Shown in pieces: positions 1-9,898 of a DNA stretch of 64,000 bases. The DNA is from Hibiscus mutabilis (taxonomy: Eukaryota > Streptophyta > Magnoliopsida > Malvales > Malvaceae): positions 73,143,850 to 73,207,849 of the forward strand of contig CM033717.1 of NCBI GenBank assembly GCA_019671005.1, read 5' to 3'. The first letter of the stretch is position 1. Each line of letters opens with the position of its first letter. The notes under the pieces were generated by a model, which did not search any database, was not told where the DNA came from, and saw only the letters and a list, made by a program, of their open reading frames with translations. Position numbers and translations under genes: made by a program.

Positions 1-659
1 CTTGCTAAGCTGTCTTGAAAATAGTGAATCAAGAGCTTATCGTTGTTGGTAAAACCAGCCATCTTCTGGCAGAACATCACTATATGAGCAGACGGAAAGG
101 TGCTTCCGTCAAACTTCTCAAAGTATGGGGCCTTGAACTTATATGGGATCTCTACATCAGGAACCAAACTGAGTTCCCTAGCACTTAACCCATATGGGTC
201 ATCCTCGTCTTCCTACACTCTGAGCTTTTCTTCTAGGCCTTTCCGAGTATCCTCTAGTTGCTTAGTGAACTCCGTTTTCATTTGGTTCAGCTTTTCTAAT
301 TCATCAAAATCTGGGATGTCGCCCCCGATAATCTCAGGATTCCCGAAGGTCACCCCTGGTTGAGTTTGAGCTGCTGCACCGGCATGAGAAGCAGATGCAC
401 CTTGTGTAGGATTTAACGAAGGATCAATGAGTAAAGGATTCTTGACGGTTTGGGTATAAAGGCGATCCCCCGAGTTTTGGGCAGGGTTCTCGACGGTACC
501 CTTGTCTCTTGACTCCTGCCTTAGTTAGGCTTGCAACAGCTGAGATATTTCCTTCATCATGTCTTGCTAGGACTTGAGAATGGTTTCCCTTAATTCTTGT
601 TGGGTTCGTTCCATTTGACCACGTAGATCGGCTTCCAACTTTGCAAAGCTTTCCTCTAT
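1..659 (-). pseudogene. Ogre/Tat-like Ty3/gypsy gag, N-terminal part, broken
   Basis: Read on the minus strand, this matches the gag of the second element at 56.5-58.6 kb almost segment by segment: a glutamine/lysine-rich start, then a GNPEIIGGDIPDFDELEKLN-like stretch, then a segment ending in motifs such as PYKFKAPYFEKFDG and FCQKMAGFTNNDKLL. The codon aligned with the other copy's start Met (657-659) reads ATA instead of ATG. Several in-frame stops occur (near 568 and 524, and near 213), so it cannot make a full Gag. The reading runs off the left edge of the window. It lies downstream of ORF1 in the same minus orientation, the order LTR, ORF1, gag described for Ogre elements. Family assignment is inference from motif resemblance and gene order. 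Confidence 0.7.
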
Positions 660-904
660 TCGCTTTGTTCGTAAACGGGTATGATATGGATATGGAATGA
701 TGGTAATTTTAAAGAACCAAAAATGCAATCTTTTTGTTTCTGAAACAAAAAATCTTTTAGTGAATCATTTTTATCAAAACATAGAATGCAAATAAATAAA
801 TTATGCATGAATGCAATGAGCAACACTGAGTTTGACAAATATCATTGTTAAATGACTTTCATTAATAGAAACATAGTCTTGGTACAATAACCAAAGAAAG
901 CCAA
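660..904 (-). other. Spacer between ORF1 and gag of the outer retroelement
   Basis: AT-rich sequence between the ORF1 stop at 905 and the gag start at about 659. I see no conserved reading frame. Short reading frames here look like chance. Confidence 0.5.
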
Positions 905-1338
905 CTAAACATATGACTTTAGGGTGGTATCGAGGTCAATGATCTCTCTCAAAATCCAAACAATCATCTCTCCTTCTTTAGAGTCATCGTCGACACAATC
1001 ATGAAGTTCAGTAGCGTCTTCTGCCAAGAGCTGTATCTTCTGGGCAACTCCTTGCATCCGGACCATTCCTTGCGCTAACTCATGTTCTTGTCTCCAAATG
1101 GTGTAGACAGCGAAATGTAGTTGCTCTAGACTCGGCATTGGGCGTACTTGAATTGCTCCCCTAATGCTTGCCACATGATCCTTGAACTGTTGAACCTCAG
1201 TTTCCAACTCTTTAATGCGAGCCTCAAATGCCTGGTTCTCTGACTTGCTTACTTTCAACTTGTTAGTCGAACCCTTGTGCTTGAAGAGAAACTTCTCCAG
1301 ACACTTAACTTGATCCTTCAGGGCTTCATTTTGGCGAT
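905..1338 (-). pseudogene. ORF1 of outer Ogre/Tat-like element, C-terminal coiled-coil part
   Basis: This minus-strand frame is open from the Athila-like insertion boundary at 1338 to a stop at 905. It encodes a charged heptad-rich segment (motifs KVSKSENQAFEARIKELETE, AIQVRPMPSLEQLHFAVYTI, EIIDLDTTLKSYV). It is the continuation of the coiled coil at 11451-11750: one GCGAT duplication ends the left flank (1334-1338) and the other starts the right flank (11451-11455), and the frame agrees across the junction once one copy is discounted. In plant DUF7745-type ORF1 proteins a globular N-terminal domain is followed by a long coiled coil, as here. Its function is not established. It is broken by the insertion and by frame disruptions in its N-terminal half. 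Confidence 0.65.
1334..1338. repeat. 5-bp target-site duplication, left copy (GCGAT)
   Basis: GCGAT immediately precedes the TG that starts the 5' LTR and is repeated at 11451-11455 directly after the 3' LTR. Five base pairs is the usual duplication for Ty3/gypsy elements. Confidence 0.9.
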
Positions 1339-2893
1339 TGATAAGTGTTCAAAAGTACTATTTTTCTTACCCTTTTTACTCATATTATTGTTAGACTTAG
1401 GCTCATAATAGTTGCATAGTTAGCCATTCATGCATTAATCCATGATTCCTTCAATTGTTGAGCTTGATTACATAACTTGGTGATTTTTGTGGAAATAGAT
1501 GCTGCTTTGGTGTGTTTTTGTGTATGTATGTGCAGGATCACTTGCCAAAGCAATGCCGAGCCAGTTGCCAGGGCAATGCATGAAGGATATGCCGAGCTAG
1601 TTGCCAGGGCAGTGCATGAAGGAGACGCCGAGCCAGTTGCCATGGCATTTGTCGACAAAGACCAAAAGCAATATGGATGTCGAAATTCATGATTTTACAA
1701 GCCCAAGATGACATGGAGCAAGGTCCAAGCCCAAAGGAATTTGATTGCCATGCAGAGATTAAAGAAGAATTAAATTCCAAGAGGATAGGAGAAGTTCTAT
1801 TAGGAATAAAATTATAATAAAGAATTATATTCTTTAAAGATAATTTAATTCCAACTCAAACTCCTCCTCAAAGAAGGACTTTGGCCTAGCCCTATAAATA
1901 TCAAGGAGATTTCGACAATTCAAGGGGAGAGCAAGAGGGAAATTTCGCAAGTCCAAGTAGGGCAAGAGGAGAGAATTTTTTCGACAAGCATCAAGGGCAA
2001 GGAGGATTTCGACAAGCCTCTTCCTTCATCTTTGTTCGATTGGGTTCATGCTAGGGATTAATTATCTTGTGTTTCTTTGGAACCTAGCCATGAACTAAAT
2101 TTACTTGGCTATGGTTATTGTGTTTTGTGGTTGTGAGAAACTATTGGTTTTTGTTTAGGTAATAAGAGTTTGCACTTTTCTATTTCAAGGTTTATTCATT
2201 CTTGATTTTTATTCTTGTTTGCGAGTGAATTGGGAGAGGATCTCGTGATATTATCCATTTATCTAATATCGGGAGAGTTAGATTCAAGAAACGAATGAAT
2301 ATGATCTTTATGCAATCCAATGATGGTGAAGATTAATCCGGCTTAGGAATAAGTTAAGGATTTCAACGGCTAAGAGGAGCGCGAAGATTGGTTGTTGTTC
2401 ACCCTTGATTCACGCAGGATGTATTATCAAGGCATGCACAAGTAGCTAGAGTTTCGACTTAGGGATAAGAAGAAACCATTGAAGAACGCTCCGCCGAACC
2501 TTGAAGTTGCTGCCCAGTCGCCCAAGTAGTTGCCCAACTAGTCGCCCAAGCAACCATCAATTAGTTGCCAAGGCAACCCCGTTGTGCAAGTCGCCACGGC
2601 AACTGAGTTGCCCATGCACTCTTTTACCAAGACAATCCAATTGGCTATCACACCTCAACTCACGATAACCTAGCCTATCTCTCTCATTCGAATTCATCTT
2701 TTCTTTTACTTAATTGCTTTCTAAATTAGTTATTAGTTAAAACTTCTATAATCCTTTACTTGTGTTTTTACTTTTTACAGTGCAAGAGACTAGATTCTTG
2801 AAGTGGCACCAATCCAATGGAGACGATATCTTTTATACTATAACTTGCGACGTGTATACTTGCACAATTGCGTAGCACTTATTACGCGCAACA
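1339..2893 (+). repeat. 5' LTR of the Athila-like element
   Basis: This 1555-bp repeat begins TGATAAGTGTTC and ends CGCGCAACA. It aligns over its whole length with 9899-11450, differing by roughly twenty substitutions or small indels counted by eye. A TATA box (TATAAATA, 1893-1900) about one third of the way in probably marks the U3/R boundary. Three imperfect copies of a ~36-bp unit with the motif GAGCCAGTTGCC lie at about 1555-1650. Confidence 0.93.
1893..1900 (+). promoter_or_regulatory. TATA box of the 5' LTR
   Basis: TATAAATA in the context GGCCTAGCCCTATAAATATC. The identical site is at 10453-10460 in the 3' LTR. It is the best TATA match in the LTR and probably drives transcription of the element. 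Confidence 0.6.
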
Positions 2894-2899
2894 AGTTTT

Positions 2900-2917
2900 T
2901 GGCGCCGTTGCCGGGGA
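2900..2917 (+). other. Primer-binding site, tRNA-Asp type
   Basis: TGGCGCCGTTGCCGGGGA is complementary to the 3' end of plant tRNA-Asp including the CCA tail. It lies six bases downstream of the LTR end. Athila-lineage elements are known to use this primer. Confidence 0.85.
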
Positions 2918-2997
2918 TTGGCAATAGCGACTTTGTTTTTACTTTCTTGCACATTCTTTTTATTTTTCTTGTTTAAAATTCAAAGGGCTAACAAACT

Positions 2998-4000
2998 TTG
3001 GTTTTGCATTGGTATATGACCAGGGCAAGACCGACTTCACCAGAATATCCCTTTGATCCAGAAATCGAACGAACCTTACAAGGACTTAGACGAAGGATAA
3101 GAGAAGCAATGGCAAATCAAGACGGCAATATTAATCAAGATGTTCGAGCAGGAGGAGGAGTGATTCTTGCACGAAATGTAACTATTCGAGACTATCTTGA
3201 AGAAGATCTTGATGGACTTAACCCGGAGTTGTCGCACCCGAAATTGAAGCCGACCACTTTGAGTTGAAACCGGTAATGTTTAATATGATCAACACAATAG
3301 GTCAATTTGGCGGCTCAAAGAATCAAGATGCACGACAACATCTGAAATCTTTCCTCGAGATTTGCAACTCGTTCAAGATACACGGAGTTACCCCCGATGT
3401 CCTACGATTACGATTATTCCCCTATTCACTGAGGGATAGGGCGAAAGCATGGCTAAATAGCATTCCTGCCGGATCCATAGCATCTTGGACTGATCTTTGT
3501 CGTGATTTCCTTGCTAGATTTAATCCTACAAATTTAACTGATAAGCTTCGTAACGACATTACTTCTTTTCGGCAGGCTGATGATGAATCCATGTACGAGG
3601 CTTGGGAGCGATATAGAGAACTTCTACACAAATGCCCTCTACACGGATTCCCGGTGTGGACTCAAGTAACAATGTTTTACAACGCCGTGAATACACCAAC
3701 AAGGATGATGCTAGACGCCTCGGCAAACGGCATACTCTTAGATAAATCGCCGGAGGAAGCAATGCAAATTTTAAACAGGCTGGCCAAGAATGACTATCAA
3801 TTCCCATCTACTAGAAGAGGAGGAGTTAGACGCCAAGCCACAATACATGAACTAGGATCATCGAGATTCAATTTCGCACAATTGGCCGCTTTAACCAAGA
3901 TGGTCCGAACATGCAAAAACCAAACAACACACATGAAGTCAAGGTAATGGATTCTTTTTGTGAGTTATGTGGTGATAACCATAATTCTTCCGAATGTATA
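2998..4000 (+). pseudogene. gag: Athila-like gag (capsid domain and zinc knuckle), frameshifted
   Basis: A first frame (from 2998) gives the N-terminal part up to RDYLEEDLDGL. Near 3228 a frameshift moves the coding frame so that it continues into the capsid-like retrotransposon gag domain at 3264-3947 (motifs GQFGGSKNQDARQHLKSF, LFPYSLRDRAKAWLNSIP, SWTDLCRDFLARFNP, LLHKCPLHGFPVWTQV). The frame closes at 3947 after HMKSR. In another frame 3960-3998 encodes a zinc knuckle of the form C-x2-C-x3-H-x4-C (CELCGDNHNSSEC). Gag packages the genomic RNA in virus-like particles. Two frame disruptions mean no full-length Gag can be made here without frameshifting. Confidence 0.85.
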
Positions 4001-4301
4001 TGCGAATCCGAATCTAGCTTCTATGTGGGGAATTACAATCGGGCAACAACATGATGTCAAATACATACAATCCAGCTTGGAAGAAGCACCCGAATTTTTT
4101 TCATGGAGTAATCCCAACAATGCTCTAAACCAGAACAATCGGAATGCACAAGCATCGGGATTCCAAGAGAAATATGCCACGACAATGGATGCCGCGAAGA
4201 ACAACCGACAACATCTAGTTCTTTGGAAAATTCTCTAAATGCTTTTATGATGAAAACTGAATCTTATATGGCTGAGAATAGTAATTTCATAAAAAGAACT
4301 G

Positions 4302-4735
4302 ATGCTTTTATTAACAGATCGAGATGAGATTGCGGAACCAAGAGGCGGCAATCAAATCATTGGAAAATCAAGTCGGACAATTTGCTCAAAATCAACACTA
4401 GACCACAAGGAGGTTTACCTAGCGATCTCAAGTCGCAAGAGGAACTGCCATGAGCAATGTAAGGCAATCACCACCAGTGGCCAACAACTTAGAGAGGTTC
4501 AAACCCGCTCGTCAAACAAAACTCCACAAAAAGATCAAGACGAACCTAGCGGCAAAGTCTCAGATGCTGAACCAGGAATTGCTGCGGCAACCGGCAATAA
4601 GCATGCCTCGGCAACCGATGACGCCTCGGCAACTTGCGATAAGCACGCCTCGGCAACCCCAGTTGGTAACGCATCGGCAACTCCAGATGTCCCTGTAATG
4701 CCGTCAATCAGGTTTCAAACCAATGAAAGGATAGA
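4302..4735 (+). pseudogene. Gag-protease linker with Ala-Ser-Ala-Thr repeats
   Basis: An open frame (4302-5177) joins the gag remnant to the protease. Its first half is low-complexity. At about 4600-4690 the DNA repeats CCTCGGCAAC, giving peptide units such as HASATDDASAT and KHASATPVGNASATPD. The same DNA motif reappears between RNase H and integrase and, as GCCACGGCAAC, in the LTR and 3' region. No function is recognisable. It is probably a rapidly changing spacer. Confidence 0.6.
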
Positions 4736-5335
4736 AGATATCCGACTTCCACCACCATTCCCACAAAGATTGAAGCGACAAAAGCAAGAATACCAATTCA
4801 AGAAGTTTCTTGATATCCTAAAGCAAGTCCACATCAACTTACCATTGGTGGAAGCAATTGAACAAATGCCAAACTATGCCAAGTTCCTTAAAGACATTGT
4901 GTCCAAAAGAACAAGGCTAGGAGAGTTTGAAACAGTTGCCGCGACAGAGGGATGCATGGCAATGTTGCACAACCGTATGCCACCCAAGTTGAAGGATCCC
5001 GGAAGTTTCACAATACCCTGTTCTATTGGAAATCACTATGTCGGGAAAGCACTATGCGACCTAGGGGCTAGCATAAACTTGATGCCTAAATCGGTTTTTC
5101 AGAAACTAGGAATCGGGAAGGCAAGACCTACAACAGTTATGCTGCAGCTAGCCGACAGATCCTATGTGCATCCGTAGGGAAAAATCGAGGACATACTTGG
5201 TAAAAGTTGATAAATTCATTTTTCCCGCTGACTTTATTGTTTTGGATTGTGAAGCGAGATGAGCATGCACCTATCATTCTCGGGAGACCATTCCTAGCGG
5301 CGGGGAGAACCTTGATCGACGTTGAAAAGGAGAAC
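4736..5335 (+). pseudogene. pro: Athila-like aspartic protease region, interrupted
   Basis: The open frame to 5177 carries, near its end, the retropepsin active-site region CDLGASINLMPKSVFQKLGI. The usual D-[ST]-G is replaced by D-L-G-A-S, a form seen in Athila/Tat proteases. Upstream lies the motif LPLVEAIEQMPNYAKFLKDI typical of Athila polyproteins. A TAG at about 5175 ends the frame. The remaining protease segment (5178-5335, with a degenerate ILGRPFLAA-like motif around 5278) is in shifted frames. Confidence 0.8.
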
Positions 5336-5340
5336 TCACA

Positions 5341-6797
5341 ATGAGGGTGAATGACCAGCGGGTAAAACTAAATGTGTTCCAAACACTAAGGCATGCCGAT
5401 GATCCGAAGAATGCCAACTACTTCATGCCACGGCAGAATTTAACCGATGAGGAATTTAGTTGCCTCGGCAACTACATTGCCGATCAAGAGGAACCCGAGG
5501 AGTATGAAGAGCGGGTCGATGAGGAACAACCCGAAGAGGTAAATTGGCTAGTAAATCGACCAGGTACATACTTTGAACCACTGGACTACTCAGGTAAGGA
5601 AGGTAAGATCGAAAAACCCTCTATCGAAAATCCACCAATTCTTGAGTTGAAACAATTGCCAAATCAACTAAAATATGTATACTTAGGGATCGATAATACA
5701 TTACCCGTAATTATTTCCTCTAAGTTACAGCCTGAGCGAGAAAAAAGAGCTGATCAACATGTTGAAGCTACATAAAAAGGCAATAGGGTGGACAATTGCC
5801 GACTTGAAGGGAATTAGCCCGGCGGTGTGCATGCACAAGATCTTGTTGGAAGATGATCACAAACCTTCAATTGAGGCCCAGAGGAGACTGAATCATGCCA
5901 TGAAAGGGGTTGTAATGAAAGAAATCATCAAATGGCTTGACGCCGGCATTATATACCCTATCTCCGATAGTAAATGCGTAAGTAAGTCCGGTACAATGTG
6001 TGCCAAAAAGGGAGGTATAACGGTGGTAAGCAATGAAAATAATGAACTTATCCCAACCAGGATGTGACCGGTTGGAGGGTTTGTATGGACTATCGAAAGC
6101 TAAACAAAGCCACTAGGAAAGATCACTTCCCATTACCCTTTATTGATCAAATGCTTGACCGTCTTGCGGGTAAACCCCTTTACTTGTTTTTCTTGATGGT
6201 TATTCAGGTTACAATCAGATTGCCATAGCACCGGAAGATCAAGAAAAGACAACCTTCACATGCCCATACGGTACTTATGCCTTCCGAAGGATGCCGTTCG
6301 GATTATGTAACGCCCGCAACCTTCCAAAGATGCATGATGGCGCTCTTTTCGGACATGGTCGAAGACTTCCTTGAGATCTTCATGGATGATTTTTCGGTTT
6401 TTGGTAATGACTTCGACGGCTGTCTCGGCAATTTAGAGAGGTGTTGGCAAGATGCGAAGAAACGGATTTAGTCCTCAATTGGGAGAAATGCCACTTTATG
6501 GTAGATGAAGGAATAGTGCTCGGCCATAAGATTTCATCCAAGGGAATTGAAGTAGACAAAGCCAAGGTGGACGTGATCGAGAGATTACCCTACCAAATTC
6601 GGTTAAAGGAATTCAAGTTTTCTGGACATGCGGTTTTTTTACAGAAGTTCATTCATAACTTTTCTAAAATCACTAAACCTTTGTGTAATCTGCTTGAACA
6701 GGATAAAGTCTTCGATTTTGATGATTCTTGCACTCAAGCATTTGAAACCCTAAAGAAAAAGCTTGCCTCGCACCCATTGTTGTTCCACCCAGTTTGA
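5341..6797 (+). pseudogene. RT: Athila-like reverse transcriptase, fragmented
   Basis: Frames 5341-5775, 5759-6067, 6277-6471 and 6441-6797 together cover the protease-RT linker and RT domain. Landmarks in order are LKQLPNQLKYVYLGIDNTLP, GWTIADLKGISPAVCMHKI, IIKWLDAGIIYPISDSK, a VDYRKLNKATRKDHFPLPFI-like stretch around 6085-6150, FRRMPFGLCNAPATFQRCM, and the catalytic box FMDDFSVFG near 6380 (usual YMDD with Phe for Tyr). The aspartates survive. At least four frame changes or stops separate the parts, one near 6065 just before the first catalytic motif. It cannot be translated as one protein. Confidence 0.88.
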
Positions 6798-7150
6798 CGC
6801 TACCTTTTGAGCTCATGTGTGATGCAAGTGATTTCGCGGTAGGAGCAGTCCTAGGCAACGCGCGCAGTAAGACCTTCCATGTGATATACTACGCTAGTAA
6901 AACTCTTAACGATGCTCAAGTGAATTACACAACAACGGATAAAGAGTTACTAGCTGTAGTTTTCGCATTTGACAAGTTCGATCCTATTTAATTGGTACAA
7001 AGGTAATTGTTCATACGGACCATTCGGCAATCAAATACTTATTTGCTAAAAAGGATGCTAAACCTCGTTTGATTCGTTGGATATTACTTTTACAAGAATT
7101 TGATATTGAAATTAAGGACAGGAAAGGAAACAAAAATCAAGTGGCGATCA
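6794..7150 (+). pseudogene. RH: RNase H domain of the Athila-like element, interrupted
   Basis: The frame 6794-6991 gives LPFELMCDASDFAVGAVLGN, then YYASKTLNDAQVNYTTTDKE, the start of a Ty3/gypsy RNase H with Asp of CDASD and Glu of TDKELLAV as catalytic residues. After a stop near 6990 the homology continues in another frame (VIVHTDHSAIKYLFAKKDAK around 7005-7065, then RWILLLQEFDIEIKDRKGNK). RNase H removes the RNA template during reverse transcription. Broken. Confidence 0.85.
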
Positions 7151-7199
7151 CTTATCACGTTTGGAACGCAATAGGGGAAGAGGACGCGGATCTAGAGAT

Positions 7200-7400
7200 A
7201 TGCGATGCATTCCCGGATGAACAAATTCTAATCGCCTCGGCAACCCTTGACGCCTCGACAACCCATGACGCCTCGGCAACCATGGAAGCACACGCCTCGG
7301 CAACTCTTGACGCCGCAGCGGCGGTCTTTGACGAGCACGCCTCAGCAATTTTGGGAGCGGACACTACGGCGGCAAAGACATGCCCGGCAATACCCCGCAC
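7200..7400 (+). repeat. Variable linker with CCTCGGCAAC repeats between RNase H and integrase
   Basis: Five or more units around the DNA motif GCCTCGGCAAC(C/T) encode Ala-Ser-Ala-Thr-Leu-Asp-Ala type repeats. Similar units occur at about 4600-4690. Related Athila elements have a short linker here, so this looks like local expansion. Confidence 0.6.
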
Positions 7401-8645
7401 GCAGATTTAGTTAACTTCCTTGTTTGTGGTATTTTTCCGTATGGCATTACTCACCAAGGGAAGAAGCGGTTCCGCCATAATGCTAAGCATTACTTTTGGG
7501 ACGAGCCTCTTTTGTTTAAACAATGTGCGATCAGGTTATACGTCGATGTGTCCTCAAGAAGAGCAACAGAATGTGTACTCCGGCAATGCCATTCTTCACC
7601 CTATGGAGGACATTTTGGAGGAACTCGTACACGCCAAAGTCTTGCAATCCGGTTTGTATTGGCCAACATTGTACAAAGATGCCCAAGACTTTTACAAGCA
7701 ATGTGATCGTTGCGGAGGGGCGGGCAATATCTCTAGGCGACATGAGATGCCACTCGAAACATCATCGAGGTGGAACTGCTCGATGTATGGGGATCGATTT
7801 TATGGGACCTTTCCCATCTTCATTCGGCAACCTCTACATCTTACTCGCCGTCGACTATGTGTCTAAATGGGTAGAGGCAGCTGCAGTTCCCAACAACGCG
7901 ATTCCAAGACCGTGCAACGATTCCTGCGCAGAAAAACATATTTACACGGTTTGGGATGCTTGAGAGCAATTATCAGCGACGGGGGCAAGCATTTTGACAA
8001 CAGACTAATTGCCAAGATGTTGCAACGCTTGCATATCACACAAGATCGCCACGGCATATCACCCACAAACCAATGTGGGCAAGCGAAATCTCCAACCGAG
8101 AGTTGAAGGGAATACTCGAGAAAGTTGTAAATCCCTCAAGGAAGGATTGGTCATTAAGACTAGATGACGACTTTGGGCATATCGCACTTTGCATTCAAAA
8201 CACCCTTAGGTATGTCCCCTTCCGGCTTGTCTATGGTAAAACATGTCATCTACCGGTGGAAATCGAGCACAAGGCGTCTTGGGCAATCAAGACTGTGAAT
8301 ATGGATTGGGAAAGTGCGGACAAAAGCGCTTGATGGATCTCAATGAGATAGAAGAATTTCGTGCACTCGCCTATAACAATGCACGAATCTACAAGGAGAA
8401 AACAAAGCGATGGCACGACAAGAAACTATTGCCACGGCAATTCACGCCAGGCAACTAGTTCTCCTATTCAATTCTCGGCAAAAACTTTTCCGGAAAGCTG
8501 AAATCAAGATGGTCGGGACCATTTGAAGTCGTCAAACCATTCTCCCATGGTGCCGTGATAATCAAGTCCATCTCGACAACCATGAATTCAAAGTTAATGG
8601 ACAAAGATTGAAGCACTACAATGGTGCCCATGTGGAACGTATAAG
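7400..8645 (+). pseudogene. INT: Athila-like integrase, fragmented
   Basis: The integrase zinc-binding region and catalytic core are spread over several frames. Landmarks are SPYGGHFGGTRT (HHCC region, about 7595), CDRCGGAGNISRRHEMPL (about 7705), GIDFMGPFPSSFGNLYILLA with VDYVSKWVEA (first catalytic Asp, about 7790-7880), AIISDGGKHFDN (second catalytic Asp, about 7970), a QTNGQAE-like HPTNQCGQAK (about 8060), SNRELKGILEKVVN, and the C-terminal FRLVYGKTCHLPVEIEHKA to YKEKTKRWHDKKLLPRQFTPGN. The tail continues to about 8645 (SKLSGPFEV- and VNGQRLKHY-like). Small indels break it at least four times. Integrase would insert the cDNA into the genome. Confidence 0.85.
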
Positions 8646-9431
8646 GAAGTGGTCAACTTAGGAGATGCATGAGCATGCTCTCCTCTCATATTTTCTTTTT
8701 CTTTTTATTTTTATTTCTATTTTTAGGAGATATTTTATTTTTTCTTCATTATCTTTAGTTTTCAGGTTTTCTTTGTTTTCTTTTTCACAACAAGACTCAC
8801 AACTACTATGCTAAGGAAATTTATCACAAGATCCTTGCCCCGCAACCAATGAAGAAGATGCGCGACAACTTACTTCATGCATGCACAAGCTGATGCCACG
8901 GCAACCAACCCCAAGATGCCACGGCAACCAAAGTCAAGACATCCCGGCAACAAGAAAACAACCATTGCATTCAAGCAAGAAAATCAAGACGCCAACTAGA
9001 AGGAAACTAATCATCTACGATGACGAACTCTCGGAGTAAGTCCTCGTATGCATTTTTATTTTTATTGTTATTTTCGTTATTTTTATGCATGCATTGAGGA
9101 CAATGCCTCACTCGAGTTTGGGGGATTGTTATTAGTAATTACCATGTTTAGTTACATTAATCTTAAGCATTACATTTAGGATACATAAATTGCTTGCCAT
9201 GCCTTTAAATTGGAACAAGAATTGCTTAGATTTGATGAATATTCAATGATGACTTTACCAATGCACTTAATTGATAGAATTTTTATTCTAGGATAACCAT
9301 GAAAAACTTAGAATTGTACTATGATGCTAAATTTGATGAAACACTGTTGTGGTTTGATTGATTTAAGGAGTTCTAGTAAACTTAGGTTGATAATTAACTA
9401 ATTGGGGATTAGAATAAAAATTGGATGAATG

Positions 9432-9615
9432 CTAGAGGTGCCCGAAATTGGCTCTAGCATATGCTAAAAATTTGATCACTAGAGGTGCCCAAATCGGCTC
9501 TAGGAGGCGTTAAATTTTTTTCGGTTAACTAGAGGTGCCCAAACCGGCTCTAGTCGATTAAATTAACTTAAGAAACTAAAAATAAAACACTAGAGGTGCC
9601 CGAAATTGGCTCTAG
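9432..9615 (+). repeat. Four CTAGAG...CTCTAG hairpin units
   Basis: Units at 9432-9457, 9479-9503, 9529-9553 and 9590-9615 each read CTAGAGGTGCCC, then a short AT-rich centre, then GGCTCTAG. CTAGAG pairs with CTCTAG, so each forms a small stem with a conserved loop. Spacers between units are unrelated AT-rich sequence, so the hairpin unit itself is what is repeated. Confidence 0.8.
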
Positions 9616-9884
9616 TTAAAACATGTTAAAAAGAACCCAATGAAATAATTTGAAAACCTATTGTTTGCATAGAATCCGAAAAATCAACTTGCACACAACT
9701 CCGCACACACTCACAAGCATTATAGTTTGATTCCGAGTAATTCATCGTTTTCTGAAAAATAAAAAGCCAATCATACTTTGTGCCCTTGTTGAAGAATTGA
9801 AATCAAGTTCAAAGCTAAGTTTGTGAAAATTTGAAGTCTTGGCGGTAATTATGAGTTTGCATTGCTTGAGGACAAGTAATAGTT

Positions 9885-9898
9885 CGAGTTTGGGGGTG
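9885..9898 (+). other. Polypurine tract of the Athila-like element
   Basis: CGAGTTTGGGGGTG lies directly before the 3' LTR at 9899. Plus-strand DNA synthesis would start here. A matching CGAGTTTGGGGG at 9113-9124 is an internal duplicate. Confidence 0.75.

Larger units (their letters stand above)
8646..9898 (+). other. 3' non-coding region of the Athila-like element
   Basis: No recognisable coding frame. It contains GCCACGGCAACC-type repeats (8885-8950), an internal copy of the polypurine-tract region (9090-9125), four short hairpin units (9432-9615) and the functional polypurine tract. The env-like gene present in some Athila elements is not visible. Confidence 0.7.

Noticed and set aside
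1428..1780. Overlapping open frames on both strands in the 5' LTR, repeated at 9988-10340
   Set aside because: They lie in the LTR U3 and are caused by the GAGCCAGTTGCC repeats; no family resemblance.
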